Notes: a model not told the origin generated them from the sequence alone. A stretch of DNA of 64,000 bases from Alistipes shahii WAL 8301 (GCF_025145845.1 NZ_CP102253.1:3745619-3809618), one strand, 5' to 3'. Shown: positions 1 through 9,281, counted from the first letter of the stretch. Translations and numbers: made by a program.

Positions 1-345
1 CATCGGGGAGAGGCGCGAGAGGGTCACGCCCCGGTCGCCGACCTGCAACTCCTCGGCCGGAATGACGGGCATCGACGACGACCGGATCTCCTGCTTGAGC
101 GAGAAACGCTGCCAGGTCTTGGCCCGCAGCGAGACGACGGTGGCGATGACCGACAATACGAGAATGACGAGGATGACGACAGTCCCCGTCACGGGACCGA
201 AATCACGGAAGGCGAGGTACACCGAACTGCCGTAGCAGACCAGCGCCAGCACGGCCCCGATCGACACCCCGGGCAGCAGGACCAATTCGGCCACCAGGAA
301 CAGCAGGCCGAAAAAAACGAGCAGTACAATATAGAACATCTCCAT
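1..345 (-). CDS. NfeD-like membrane protein (3' end cut by window edge)
   Basis: The gene runs off the left edge; 115 codons are visible. The N-terminus has two hydrophobic segments (about residues 4-45 and 57-78), the first including VAELVLLPG, the usual start of NfeD-like membrane proteins. The visible end (VGDRGVTLSRLSPM) is the beginning of the C-terminal OB-fold domain of that family. NfeD proteins usually pair with SPFH/stomatin proteins in the membrane; the partner, if present, would lie outside the window. The start at 345 is followed by another ATG at 339, and either could be used. A TATCTTTA box on the same strand at 367-374 may be its promoter. Confidence 0.72.
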   Translation of the reverse strand, partial: MEMFYIVLLVFFGLLFLVAELVLLPGVSIGAVLALVCYGSSVYLAFRDFGPVTGTVVILVILVLSVIATVVSLRAKTWQRFSLKQEIRSSSMPVIPAEELQVGDRGVTLSRLSPM

Positions 346-366
346 AAGGCTTGTGGAATATTGCAA

Positions 367-374
367 TAAAGATA
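367..374 (-). promoter_or_regulatory. -7 box for the NfeD-like gene
   Basis: On the minus strand this reads TATCTTTA, one base off the Bacteroidetes -7 consensus TAnnTTTG, and lies 22 bases upstream of the start codon. No convincing -33 TTG was identified. Confidence 0.4.
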
Positions 375-377
375 GGT

Positions 378-426
378 AAAAAATTCAGAACCCGGACGAA
401 TTCTGCGATAAATTTCATCCGGGTTC
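378..426 (-). terminator. Rho-independent terminator after the SPOR gene
   Basis: On the minus strand a 9-base stem (GAACCCGGA pairing with TCCGGGTTC) lies just after the stop at 431 and is followed by TGAATTTTTT, a T tract suited to termination. Confidence 0.65.
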
Positions 427-430
427 CGAT

Positions 431-1978
431 TTATTCTGCGATTTCGGCGACTTTTACCTCCAGTGCGGCATCCGTTTGCCGTATCGACTCGGCAAGACGG
501 TCGGCGACGGCCCGGTCGTCGAAAGCCCCCACGACGAAGAGCTGGCTGCCCACGCGCGAAAGTTCGTAGCCTTCGCCCGTTGCGGCGATCACCCCCTTCA
601 CTTCGTCCGACAGGGCGTCGGTCCCGGTGATCTCGACGCGGTAGGTGACTTTCGCCGCCTCGGGGTCGAGCGAAAGGTTGCGGGCCGCGCCGTCGGTCCA
701 CACCACGATTTCGGGCCGCACGAACCCGCGCTTTTTCAGCAGCGCCTGCGCCGCCTCGGCCTCGGCCAGCGTGGCGAAGCCGCCCGCATAGTAGCACCAC
801 TTGCCCTCGTCGTTGATCAGGTAGAAGAGCGGATAGGCGCCCCGGAAAGTCGCGGCGGCGCGCTTGGTGTTGAACGTTCCGAGCAGGATGCGGTAGATCG
901 TGCCGTTGGCATAGACCCGGCACTCGGGAATGGGATTCTGGTAGGAGTACACCGGCTTCGACGAGAAGGCCACGCTGTCGTAGTCGAGGAAGTAACGCTC
1001 GGCGACTTCGACCCTCGGCAGGCGGTAGTCGATGGATTCGAGCTGCGCCGCAACGCCGCGCAGCGAATCGCGTGCGGCGTCCAGCGCCAGCACTCCGGCC
1101 ACGGCGGCCTCGTAGTCGACGACGACCCGTTTGCGCAGGAAATAGTCCGCCACGGCGTCCGAAGCCGTCTCGCCCTGCAAGGCCGACAGCTGGCGCGAAG
1201 CCTCCGAAAGCGCCTCCTCCTCGCGGGCGAGCACCTCCTCCTCGCCCATCTTGTCGAGCAGATAGCCGTAGGCGTAGCTCTTGTTGTCGAAAATCGAGTT
1301 CCACGTCGCAGCGAGCGAGTCGGCCAGCGCGCGGTTCACGCCCTGCAAGGCGTTGTAACGCTCGAAAACCTCCATCGCCTCGGCCTCGGTCTGCACGGCG
1401 GCGTAGGTTTCGGCCAGCTCGGTCAGCGTGCCATGGTTGGCGAAATAGCGATTGACATAGTCCACGGCCCGCATCTCCTGCCGCTGCGCGTCGCGCAGGG
1501 CCGCATAATCCTCCGCCGGGAGGTGTTCGCGGAAATAGAGGTTGTCCACCAGATTGCGGACCTTCAGCGAGTCGGGGACCGCCTCCGCAGGGCTTTTTTC
1601 AGCAGACGCCGCAGGCTGCTGCGCCGCGCCGTTCAGGCTGGCCAGCACCCACTCCTGCTCGATGGTGTTGATACGGTCGATCAGGCGTCCCTTGGCATTG
1701 CGGATTTCGAAAATCCTGCTTTCGAGCTGCAAAATCTCCTGCGAATACTGCTGCCGCTTGCCCGGGTCCTCGCGCAGCTGCCGGCGCATGCGCTCCACGG
1801 CGTTGACGATCGAATCCTCGCGTATCTGCAACTGCGCATCCTCGCGGAGCAGCGACATGTACTCGGCGTTTCCCTCCAGCCCCGCAATGCGGGCTTCGAC
1901 CTCGGGCTGCTGCGCCCGCACTCCGCCGGCGGTTAGGAAAACCGCACCCAGCGCGTATATGAGAATCCTGCGAAACAT
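431..1978 (-). CDS. SPOR-domain exported protein
   Basis: A 515-residue protein with an N-terminal signal segment ending near VRAQQ. Residues about 15-170 are charged and probably helical or coiled. The C-terminal part contains two repeats of SPOR character: one around YRILLGTFNTKRAAATF...YYAGGFATLAEAEA, and a second around YRVEITGT...QLFVVGAFDDRAVADRL. SPOR domains bind denuded peptidoglycan, so a periplasmic cell-wall role is likely. I chose the ATG at 1978 over the upstream GTG-containing frame at 1999 because it starts the signal peptide and is preceded by GGAGGTGA, an unusually good ribosome binding site that overlaps the trkH stop. Its exact function is unknown. Confidence 0.7.
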   Translation of the reverse strand: MFRRILIYALGAVFLTAGGVRAQQPEVEARIAGLEGNAEYMSLLREDAQLQIREDSIVNAVERMRRQLREDPGKRQQYSQEILQLESRIFEIRNAKGRLIDRINTIEQEWVLASLNGAAQQPAASAEKSPAEAVPDSLKVRNLVDNLYFREHLPAEDYAALRDAQRQEMRAVDYVNRYFANHGTLTELAETYAAVQTEAEAMEVFERYNALQGVNRALADSLAATWNSIFDNKSYAYGYLLDKMGEEEVLAREEEALSEASRQLSALQGETASDAVADYFLRKRVVVDYEAAVAGVLALDAARDSLRGVAAQLESIDYRLPRVEVAERYFLDYDSVAFSSKPVYSYQNPIPECRVYANGTIYRILLGTFNTKRAAATFRGAYPLFYLINDEGKWCYYAGGFATLAEAEAAQALLKKRGFVRPEIVVWTDGAARNLSLDPEAAKVTYRVEITGTDALSDEVKGVIAATGEGYELSRVGSQLFVVGAFDDRAVADRLAESIRQTDAALEVKVAEIAE

Positions 1979-1986
1979 AGTTTGGG

Positions 1987-3432
1987 TCACCTCCACCATT
2001 TAATGAAAAAAATCTGTATGAGTCCGAAAATCTCCAGACGCCCCAGCAGCATCAGCAGCGAATTGGAAACCTTGAACGCCGCGGGCATCGCCGAGAAGTT
2101 ATCCATCGAGCCGACCTCCCCGAACCCGGGGCCGACGTTGCCCATCGAGGCCACCGCCCCGGTGAAACTGGTCGTCAGATCGACGCCGAGCATCGTGCCG
2201 AAGACCGTGCCGGCGAGTATGAACATCAGGTAGGTGACGATGAAGATCATCACCGCGTGCAGGGCCTCGTTCTCCTGAATGACGCCGTCGAGGCGGATGC
2301 GGATGATGGCGTTGGGATGCTGCTGCTGCCGCAGGCGCGTGCGCATCATCTTCCCGGCCAGCACCAGGCGGTTGACCTTGATGCCGCCGGCCGTGGACCC
2401 GGCGCAGGCGCAGACGATCGAGCCGAAAATCAGCAGGATGACGGCGAACGAAGTCCACGTGTTGGAGTCGGCCGTAGCGAAACCCGTCGTGGTCACCACC
2501 GACACGAACTGGAACATCGCGTAGCGGAACGACGCGGTCAGCGTGGGGTAGATGTCCGCGGCGAAGAGGCTGACGGCGATCAGCACGCCGCCCGCGAGCA
2601 GCATCCCGAAGTACCAGCACGTCACCTCCGAGCGGAAGATGTTGCTGCGCTTGCCCGTCACCGTGGCGTAGATCAGCCCGAAATGGACGCCCGCCGTGGC
2701 CATCGCGAAGATCAGGATCGTGTCGATCGCCGGACTGTTGAAATAGGCGATGCTGGCGTTCTTGGTCGAGAATCCGCTCGTGGCGCAAGCCGACATGGCA
2801 TGGCACAGGGCGTCGAACCAGTTCATGCCCGCCATCTTGAGCAGCACGGTCGACAGCACGGTAAGCCCCACATAGACCACCAGCAGGATCTGCACGATGA
2901 TCTGCGAACGGTAGCGGTAGTTGTCCTTGGCCATCGTCGAAAGCTCCACGTTGGAGAGCATCATCTTGCTGCGCCCCATCGACGGCAGGACCACCAGCGC
3001 GAACATCACCACGCCCATACCGCCAATCCACGTCGACGACATGCGCCAGAACTGCAATCCGCGGGGCAGGGCTTCGACATCGTTCAGGATCGTCGATCCG
3101 GTGGTCGTGAGGCCCGAGACGCTCTCGAACCAGGCGTTGACCAGCGAGAACTCCCCGCCCCAGATCAGGTAGGGGAACATCGACACGACGCAGGCCACGA
3201 GCCACGCCCCGACGACGATGCAGAACCCCTCCTTGTTGGTGATCTGCTCGCGCTTGCCCACGAAGATCAGCGGAAAGGCGCCCAGCAGGGCCGTGAGCAG
3301 CGAGGAGAGCAGCAGGGGATAGAACGCCGAATCCATGCCGCTCAGGTAGGAGATTCCCGCCGACAGCAGCATGAACATCGCAATGAAGAGCATCACGACC
3401 CCGATATACCGTAAAACCACGTCTACCCGCAT
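1987..3432 (-). CDS. trkH: TrkH-type potassium uptake protein
   Basis: A 481-residue polytopic membrane protein of the TrkH/KtrB superfamily, the K+-translocating subunit of the Trk system. Family pore signatures are visible: WFESVSGLTTTGST near the first pore loop, CHAMSACATSGFST, FQFVSVVTTTGFAT, and GAVASMGNVGPGFGEVG in the last repeat. These are the four selectivity loops expected. The length matches the family. The stop overlaps the region upstream of the SPOR gene, and the start lies 7 bases after the stop of the sensor-like gene upstream, so 4228 to 431 is probably one transcript. A cytosolic TrkA partner is not in the window. Confidence 0.93.
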   Translation of the reverse strand: MRVDVVLRYIGVVMLFIAMFMLLSAGISYLSGMDSAFYPLLLSSLLTALLGAFPLIFVGKREQITNKEGFCIVVGAWLVACVVSMFPYLIWGGEFSLVNAWFESVSGLTTTGSTILNDVEALPRGLQFWRMSSTWIGGMGVVMFALVVLPSMGRSKMMLSNVELSTMAKDNYRYRSQIIVQILLVVYVGLTVLSTVLLKMAGMNWFDALCHAMSACATSGFSTKNASIAYFNSPAIDTILIFAMATAGVHFGLIYATVTGKRSNIFRSEVTCWYFGMLLAGGVLIAVSLFAADIYPTLTASFRYAMFQFVSVVTTTGFATADSNTWTSFAVILLIFGSIVCACAGSTAGGIKVNRLVLAGKMMRTRLRQQQHPNAIIRIRLDGVIQENEALHAVMIFIVTYLMFILAGTVFGTMLGVDLTTSFTGAVASMGNVGPGFGEVGSMDNFSAMPAAFKVSNSLLMLLGRLEIFGLIQIFFIKWWR

Positions 3433-3439
3433 CGCCGCA

Positions 3440-4228
3440 TCAGGATTTGGTCTGTTTGGAAATGTTGATCAGCGACTCGATTTTCTCCTTGAGTTCGAGC
3501 ACCTCGTCCTTGAGGTCGCCCTTCACGGCGAAGGGCACTCGGAACGAGAGCCAGTCGCCCAGCCCCTTGTTCATCCGCTCGATGGGCGTCACGCAGTAGA
3601 TCGACATGAAGTAAAAGAGCATCAGCACGATGGCGATCATCACGGCCAGCGAGATCAGCACGGGCGTCACGGCGCGGTAGGCGTTTTTCTTCATCTGCTC
3701 GGCGCGCGGAACCAGCGAACTCTGCGTCGAGGTCATATAACTCTTGATGGCGGCCGTAAGACGGCCGTAAAGGGCCTGGTACTCTTCGCTGTACCACCTG
3801 CCGCCCAGCGAATCGGGCCGCAGGGCCGCCGGCGAGTCGGCACGGGCGGCGCCCCCGAAGGCGAGGTAGTTGTCCGTCACGAGGCGCAGCTCGGTCGTGG
3901 CGAAGGCCAGCGAGTCGAGGAACGACTTCTCAAGCGCCTCGCTCTGGGCCACGAGCAGCGTGTTTTCGAGCCGCTCCATGCTCTTGCGGCAAAGGCTGTC
4001 GCACGACCTGTCGCCGAAAACCGAAAGGCGGATCAACGCGATGTTCTGCTCGTGCGCAGCATCGAGCATCTCCTTGGCCAGCTCGATATTCCGTTTGTTG
4101 GCCTTGAGAATCTCGCCCGTATCCCGGCTCAGGTGGCTCAATTCGAGAAACGAGACCATACCCGAAAAAAACAGCAGGCAGACGATGCTCAAAAAACCGA
4201 CCGTCACCCGTTTGCGCAAACCCGTCAT
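3440..4228 (-). CDS. Four-helix-bundle sensor-like membrane protein without output domain
   Basis: A 262-residue protein with an N-terminal membrane segment (about 10-30), a long helical extracytoplasmic region (about 35-190) resembling the four-helix-bundle MCP sensor domain, a second membrane segment (about 195-218), and a short HAMP-like linker beginning YCVTPIERMNKGL. It stops about 45 residues later, without a histidine kinase, cyclase or MCP signalling domain. It may act as a partner of a separate kinase or as an accessory to TrkH immediately downstream. The neighbouring gene starts only 7 bases after its stop. Its function is not established. Confidence 0.65.
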   Translation of the reverse strand: MTGLRKRVTVGFLSIVCLLFFSGMVSFLELSHLSRDTGEILKANKRNIELAKEMLDAAHEQNIALIRLSVFGDRSCDSLCRKSMERLENTLLVAQSEALEKSFLDSLAFATTELRLVTDNYLAFGGAARADSPAALRPDSLGGRWYSEEYQALYGRLTAAIKSYMTSTQSSLVPRAEQMKKNAYRAVTPVLISLAVMIAIVLMLFYFMSIYCVTPIERMNKGLGDWLSFRVPFAVKGDLKDEVLELKEKIESLINISKQTKS

Positions 4229-4251
4229 AGCGTTTTAAATTTCCATTCCTG

Positions 4252-4259
4252 CAAATATA
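4252..4259 (-). promoter_or_regulatory. Promoter of the sensor-trkH-SPOR operon
   Basis: The minus strand reads TATATTTG, a perfect match to the TAnnTTTG -7 consensus, 24 bases upstream of the start at 4228 and in the short gap after mtaB. This supports a separate transcript for the three downstream genes. Confidence 0.65.
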
Positions 4260-4263
4260 GTGA

Positions 4264-5562
4264 TTAATCCAGAATTTCCCCCAACAAATCGTGAGTTTCG
4301 TCCATCGCGCCGAGTTTCACGCGGCAGACGGCATTGACCTTCGAACGGTCGTAGGGGACTTTCACCCGGCGGTAGCTGCCCGTGAAGCCGAACATCATGC
4401 CGTCGCGGCGCGTGCTTTCGAAGAGCACCGTATCCTCCGTGCCTTCGGCCCGGGCGCAGAACACGCCGTGCAGGCGTTCGCAGAGGCCCTCCAGTTCGGC
4501 GACGCGCTGCGTGGCGACCGACGGAGGCACCTTGCCGGGCAGGTCGACGGCCGGCGTCCCGGGACGCTCCGAGAAGGGAAAGATATGCAGGAAAGCGGGT
4601 TCGAGTCCCGCCAGAAAATCGTACATCGTGCGGAAATCGGCCTCCGTCTCGCCCGGGAACCCGACGATCACGTCGATGCCGATGAAGGCGTCGGGCATCA
4701 GCCGTCTCACGGCCGCGATCCGCTCGGCGAAGCGCGCCGTGGTGTAGCGGCGGCGCATCAGGCCCAGAATCCGGTCCGAACCGCTCTGGAGCGGAATGTG
4801 GAAATGGTGCATGAATTTAGGCGACGCGGCGCAAAATGCGATGATTTCGTCGGTCAGCAAGTTCGGCTCGATCGACGAAATGCGGTAGCGTTCGATCCCT
4901 TCGACCTCGTTGAGCGCCCGCAGCAGGTCGATGAACCGCTCTCCCGTCGTGCGGCCGAAATCCCCCGTGTTGACGCCCGTCAGGACGATCTCCTTCTGCC
5001 CCCCGGCAGCGATCTGCCGCGCCTCGGCCACGAGGTCGGCGACGGGCATGTTGCGGCTCGAACCGCGGGCGTAGTGGATCGTGCAGTAGGAACAGCAGTA
5101 GTCGCACCCGTCCTGCACCTTGAGGAAGGCGCGCGTGCGGTCGCCGCTCGAAAAGGCCGCGAAGAACGACGTGAGCGAATCGGTTTCGCAGCTGTACACC
5201 TGCGCCCGGCCCTTGCCCGACAGTTCAACCACTCGTTTAAATAACGCCCCCTTATCGTTGTTGCTCAACACAATGTCCACACCCTCTATCGCGGCAATCT
5301 CCTGCGGCTTGAGCTGCGCGTAGCATCCCGTCACGGCGATGATCGCCTCAGGGTTGCGGCGGTGGAGTTTGCGGATCAGGTTGCGGCATTTCTTGTCGGC
5401 GTGCTCCGTGACGGAACAGCTGTTGATGACGCAAATATCGGCTTCGGCCGTGGGCGCGACGCGCACGAAACCGCCGCGCTCGAACTCGCGGGCGAGGGTC
5501 GAGGACTCCGAAAAATTGAGCTTGCAGCCCAAGGTATGAAAATTGACTCTGCGAGGTTGCAT
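4264..5562 (-). CDS. mtaB: tRNA t6A37 methylthiotransferase MtaB
   Basis: A 432-residue radical-SAM methylthiotransferase that converts t6A37 in tRNA to ms2t6A37. The N-terminal MTTase domain holds the three cluster cysteines C13 (LGCKLN), C49 (INSCSV) and C80 (TGCYA). The radical-SAM CxxxCxxC motif follows as CDYCCSYC, then YARG. A TRAM-like region ends the protein. The frame remains open upstream, but the ATG at 5562 begins MQPRRVNFHTLGCK, the normal start of the family. It is transcribed divergently from the ABC permease gene. Confidence 0.95.
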   Translation of the reverse strand: MQPRRVNFHTLGCKLNFSESSTLAREFERGGFVRVAPTAEADICVINSCSVTEHADKKCRNLIRKLHRRNPEAIIAVTGCYAQLKPQEIAAIEGVDIVLSNNDKGALFKRVVELSGKGRAQVYSCETDSLTSFFAAFSSGDRTRAFLKVQDGCDYCCSYCTIHYARGSSRNMPVADLVAEARQIAAGGQKEIVLTGVNTGDFGRTTGERFIDLLRALNEVEGIERYRISSIEPNLLTDEIIAFCAASPKFMHHFHIPLQSGSDRILGLMRRRYTTARFAERIAAVRRLMPDAFIGIDVIVGFPGETEADFRTMYDFLAGLEPAFLHIFPFSERPGTPAVDLPGKVPPSVATQRVAELEGLCERLHGVFCARAEGTEDTVLFESTRRDGMMFGFTGSYRRVKVPYDRSKVNAVCRVKLGAMDETHDLLGEILD

Positions 5563-5633
5563 GGATTCGTGTTTTTCCGGCACGAAATTACGAAAACTGC
5601 GCGAAAGGAGGAGGCTTTTCCGATAAAAAAGCG

Positions 5634-5641
5634 TAAATTTG
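5634..5641 (+). promoter_or_regulatory. -7 box for the ABC permease gene
   Basis: TAAATTTG matches TAnnTTTG, 20 bases upstream of the ATG at 5662, in the 99-base divergent gap with mtaB. Confidence 0.5.
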
Positions 5642-5661
5642 CGCGCAATTATAAGGAATAC

Positions 5662-6492
5662 ATGGGATTTTTCAGCGACCTGATCCAATACGGCTACCTT
5701 TCGAACGCGCTCGCGGCGTGCGTGCTGTCGGGCATAACGTGCGGAGTGATCGGAACCTACGTCGTCTGCCGCCGCATGGTGTTCCTCGCGGGCGGCATCA
5801 CCCATGCCTCGTTCGGCGGACTGGGCATCGCCTTCTGGATGGGCGCCAACCCGATCGCCGGGGCGATGATCTTCGCCGTGCTCTCGGCGCTGGGCATCGA
5901 ATGGGCCGGCAGCCGGGGACGCATCCGCGAGGATTCGGCCATCGGCATCATCTGGTCCGTCGGCATGGCCGTCGGCGCGCTCTTTATGAGCCTCCGCCCG
6001 GGCTACACCTCGGGCGATCTGTCGGCCTACCTCTTCGGCAGCATCGTGACCGTGACCGACAGCGACGTCGCGGCCCTCGCCGCGCTGACGGCGGTGATCA
6101 TCGCCGGGGCGCTGCTGTGGCTCCGCCCGGTGATGTACACGGCTTTCGACCGCGACTTCGCCCGCAGCCGGGGCATCCCCACGCGCGTGATCTCCTATCT
6201 GATGGCCGCGCTGGTGGCGGTGACCATCGTGCTCTCGATCCGCATCATGGGCATCGTGCTGCTGATCTCGCTCGTGACGATGCCCGTGGTGATCGTCAAC
6301 TCGCTCTCGCGGTCGTACCGCACCATCGCCCTCGCCGCACCCCTCGTGGCTGTGGCGGGCAACGTCGCAGGGCTTGTCGTCAGCTACAATTTCGAGGTTC
6401 CGCCCGGCGCCGCCATAATATTTACCCTCACTCTTACGCTTATAATGGTAAAACTGTTATCTTTACGACAAAAAAGGCTGCCGTTTGGATAG
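5662..6492 (+). CDS. ZnuB/MntB-type metal ABC transporter permease
   Basis: A 276-residue integral membrane protein of the ABC-3 family, which imports Zn2+, Mn2+ or Fe2+. Visible family features are the N-terminal stretch with GVIGTYVVCRRMVFLAGGITHASFGGLG (two segments, the HASFGGLG motif typical of ZnuB), an internal DRDFARSRGIP motif facing the ATPase, and several hydrophobic helices. The start at 5662 was chosen because upstream codons read through the mtaB promoter region and would add a non-family extension. The ATPase and binding protein genes are not adjacent. The metal cannot be deduced from sequence. Confidence 0.88.
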   Translation: MGFFSDLIQYGYLSNALAACVLSGITCGVIGTYVVCRRMVFLAGGITHASFGGLGIAFWMGANPIAGAMIFAVLSALGIEWAGSRGRIREDSAIGIIWSVGMAVGALFMSLRPGYTSGDLSAYLFGSIVTVTDSDVAALAALTAVIIAGALLWLRPVMYTAFDRDFARSRGIPTRVISYLMAALVAVTIVLSIRIMGIVLLISLVTMPVVIVNSLSRSYRTIALAAPLVAVAGNVAGLVVSYNFEVPPGAAIIFTLTLTLIMVKLLSLRQKRLPFG

Positions 6493-6551
6493 GCTGCGAC
6501 CCGGAAGTGCTCAAATAAATTTGGCACTCCTCTCGCCTTGCACTATCTTTG
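6491..6551 (+). promoter_or_regulatory. Promoter with embedded inverted repeat, lptF/G
   Basis: TTTG at 6520-6523, a 20-base spacer and TATCTTTG at 6544-6551 make a textbook Bacteroidetes promoter. The -33 region lies inside an inverted repeat (AGTGCTCAAA, TAA, ATTTGGCACT). The 60 bases align without gaps to the yicC promoter at 18641-18701, sharing AGGCTGCGNCCCGG and TTGCACTATCTTTG. Confidence 0.75.
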
Positions 6552-6577
6552 CGTAACAAAAAACTGCGATCCGCCGC

Positions 6578-8080
6578 ATGAAAACCATTCACAGACTCGT
6601 TCTGAAGTCCTACCTCGGCCCGATGGTCCTCACGTTCTTCATCGTCATGTTCGTGCTGATGATGAACATCGTGTGGCGCTACATCGACGAGCTGGTGGGC
6701 AAGGGATTGAGCGCCGGCATCATCATCGAGCTGATGACCTATTTCATGGCCAACATGATCCCGATGGGGCTGCCGCTCTCGATGCTGCTGGCGGCGATTA
6801 TGACCATGGGCAACCTGGGTGAGAACTACGAACTGCTGGCCATGAAATCGGCGGGCATGTCGCTCGTGCAGATCACCAAGCCGCTGATCATTCTGGTGAG
6901 CCTGGTCTCCGTCGGCAGTTTCTTCATCGGCAACAACCTCGTGCCGAACGCCAACAAGAAGCTATTCAGCACGCTCTACGACATCCGGCAGCAGAAACAG
7001 GCCCTCGAATTCCAGGACGGGCTCTTCTTCAACGGCATCGACAACATGTCGATCCGCGTGAGCCACCAGGAACCCGACACGCACCTGCTGCACGACGTGC
7101 TGATCTACGACAACCGCGCCGCCAACGGCAACATGAACACCATCGTGGCCGACTCGGGCTATATCCGCCTGTCGGACGACAAGAAATACCTGCTGGTGAC
7201 GCTCTTCCACGGCGAGACCTACGAACAGACCCGCAACAGCCAGTGGTTCACGAAAAGCGCCCTGCGCCACCACACCTTCGACCTGCAAAAACAGGTGATC
7301 CCCATGTCGGGATTCGCCATGGGACGCACCGACGCCGACCTGTTCACGAGCAGCCAGACCAAGAACATCAGCGAATTGCAGCACGACATCGACTCGCTGG
7401 AGATCAAGGTCAACGCCGCCACGACGAGTTCCTACGAACCGCTGCTGAAAGAGCAGATTTTCGCCCGCGACAACACCGTGCTGCCGCTGCCCGACAGCCT
7501 GCAGGTGGACAAACGGGACTTCCGCGACCTGCTGGCGACGGATTCGGTCATCATGCTGCCCACGCGCGAACGCGAACGTGTCTGGAACCAGGCGCGGACG
7601 CTGGCCAAAAACTCGCGCAACATGTTCGCATTCGACGAATCGACGGCCAAGGAGGCGCTCAACCAGCTCTACCGATCGAAGGTCGAGTGGCACAAGAAAA
7701 TGTCGCTTCCGGTGTCGATCCTGATCTTCTTCCTGATCGGCGCGCCGCTGGGCGCCATCATCCGCAAGGGCGGCCTGGGGCTTCCGGTGGTGGTGTCGGT
7801 GATCTTCTTCGTGATCTACTACATGATCAGCCTCTCGGGCGAAAAACTGGCCAAGGAGGGTAACTGGGAGGCCGTCTACGGCATGTGGCTCTCGACCTTC
7901 ATCCTCACGCCGATAGCCATATACCTCACCTACAAGGCCACCAACGACTCGGCGCTGCTCGACACGGACTGGTACGCCGGAAAGTTCAAGGCGCTGAAAG
8001 AGAAACTGGTTCCGCAATTCAAGAAACTGACGAAAGCAATAAAACTCAAACGAAATGGCAAAAGAGACTGTGCTCAATAG
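6578..8080 (+). CDS. LptF/LptG family permease
   Basis: A 500-residue member of the YjgP/YjgQ family. These permeases form, with LptB, the inner-membrane ABC complex that extracts lipopolysaccharide. Membrane segments are visible at about 13-35, 55-80 and 100-122, then a periplasmic domain (about 125-360), then three C-terminal helices beginning KMSLPVSILIFFLIGAPLGAI. The motif GAPLGAIIRKGG near the C-terminal helices is typical. It is longer than E. coli LptF/G owing to an insertion in the periplasmic part. Whether it is LptF or LptG cannot be told. It overlaps the start of ribBA by 26 bases. Confidence 0.88.
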   Translation: MKTIHRLVLKSYLGPMVLTFFIVMFVLMMNIVWRYIDELVGKGLSAGIIIELMTYFMANMIPMGLPLSMLLAAIMTMGNLGENYELLAMKSAGMSLVQITKPLIILVSLVSVGSFFIGNNLVPNANKKLFSTLYDIRQQKQALEFQDGLFFNGIDNMSIRVSHQEPDTHLLHDVLIYDNRAANGNMNTIVADSGYIRLSDDKKYLLVTLFHGETYEQTRNSQWFTKSALRHHTFDLQKQVIPMSGFAMGRTDADLFTSSQTKNISELQHDIDSLEIKVNAATTSSYEPLLKEQIFARDNTVLPLPDSLQVDKRDFRDLLATDSVIMLPTRERERVWNQARTLAKNSRNMFAFDESTAKEALNQLYRSKVEWHKKMSLPVSILIFFLIGAPLGAIIRKGGLGLPVVVSVIFFVIYYMISLSGEKLAKEGNWEAVYGMWLSTFILTPIAIYLTYKATNDSALLDTDWYAGKFKALKEKLVPQFKKLTKAIKLKRNGKRDCAQ

Positions 8081-9278
8081 CGTGGAGGAGGTCATCGAGG
8101 ACTTCCGCATCGGCAAACCCGTTATCGTCGTGGACGACGAGGACCGCGAGAACGAAGGCGACTTCATCGTCGCGGCGGAGAAGATCACGCCCGAAATCGT
8201 GAACTTCATGCTCAAGGAGGGCCGCGGCGTGCTGTGCGCCCCGCTGTCGGAGAAACGCTGCGACGAACTGGGGCTCAACATGATGGAGGAGAACAACACC
8301 TCACTGCTGGGCACGCCCTTCACCGTGACGGTCGACCTGCTGGGCAACGACTGCACCACGGGCGTCTCGATCCACGACCGCGCCGCGACGATCCGCGCGC
8401 TGGCCGACCCCGAAACGAAACCCACCGACCTGGGCCGCCCGGGACATATCAATCCCCTGCGCGCGCGCGACAAGGGCGTGCTGCGCCGTCCGGGACACAC
8501 CGAGGCGGCCATCGACCTGGCCCGCCTGGCCGGATTGCAGCCCGCCGGCGCGCTGATCGAGATTATGAACGAGGACGGCACGATGGCCCGCCTGCCGCAA
8601 CTGCTGGAGACCGCAAAAAAATTCGACCTGAAAATCATCTCGATCGCCTCGCTGATCGCCTACCGCCTCCGCGAGGAGTCGATCATCGAAAAGGGCGTGA
8701 CGGTGCCCCTGCCCACGGAGTGGGGCGAATTCCAGATCACGCCGTTCCGCCAGAAATCCAACGGCGTGGAGCATGTGGCCCTGACGAAAGGGGAGTGGAC
8801 CGAAGACGAACCGGTGCTGGTGCGCGTGCATTCGTCGTGCGCCACGGGCGACATCTTCGGCTCGTACCGCTGCGACTGCGGCGAGCAGCTCCACAAGGCG
8901 ATGGAGATGATCGACCGCGAAGGCCGGGGCGCCGTCGTCTACCTCAATCAGGAGGGGCGCGGCATCGGGCTGTGCAACAAAATCCACGCCTACAAATTGC
9001 AGGACGAGGGTCTCGACACGGTGGACGCCAACCTCAAACTGGGCTTCAAGGCCGACGAACGCGACTACGGCGTGGGCGCCAGCATCATCCGCGAGCTGGG
9101 CATCCGCCACATGCGCCTGATGACCAACAACCCGCTCAAACGGGCCGGGCTGGAGGGTTACGGGCTTTGCATCGACGAGATCGTGCCCATCGTCATCGCC
9201 CCGAACCCCTACAACGCACACTATCTGGAGACCAAGCAGGAGCGCATGCACCACACGCTGGGACTGGAAAAGAGATAA
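8055..9278 (+). CDS. ribBA: Bifunctional DHBP synthase / GTP cyclohydrolase II
   Basis: A 407-residue fusion catalysing two entry steps of riboflavin synthesis. Residues about 1-205 are RibB (DDEDRENEGDF acidic metal-binding loop; RPGHINPLRARDKGVL; GHTEAAIDLARLAGL). Residues about 206-407 are RibA, with the zinc site CATGDIFGSYRCDCGEQL and the EGRGIGL motif. The ATG lies inside the end of the LptF/G gene, which implies translational coupling. The fmt gene starts 4 bases after its stop, so the three are probably co-transcribed. Confidence 0.96.
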   Translation: MAKETVLNSVEEVIEDFRIGKPVIVVDDEDRENEGDFIVAAEKITPEIVNFMLKEGRGVLCAPLSEKRCDELGLNMMEENNTSLLGTPFTVTVDLLGNDCTTGVSIHDRAATIRALADPETKPTDLGRPGHINPLRARDKGVLRRPGHTEAAIDLARLAGLQPAGALIEIMNEDGTMARLPQLLETAKKFDLKIISIASLIAYRLREESIIEKGVTVPLPTEWGEFQITPFRQKSNGVEHVALTKGEWTEDEPVLVRVHSSCATGDIFGSYRCDCGEQLHKAMEMIDREGRGAVVYLNQEGRGIGLCNKIHAYKLQDEGLDTVDANLKLGFKADERDYGVGASIIRELGIRHMRLMTNNPLKRAGLEGYGLCIDEIVPIVIAPNPYNAHYLETKQERMHHTLGLEKR

Positions 9279-9281
9279 CGC

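Noticed and set aside
476..1936. A 486-codon plus-strand frame opposite the SPOR gene
   Set aside because: Composition is typical of antisense shadow, with no promoter; the minus-strand gene has a signal peptide and SPOR domains.
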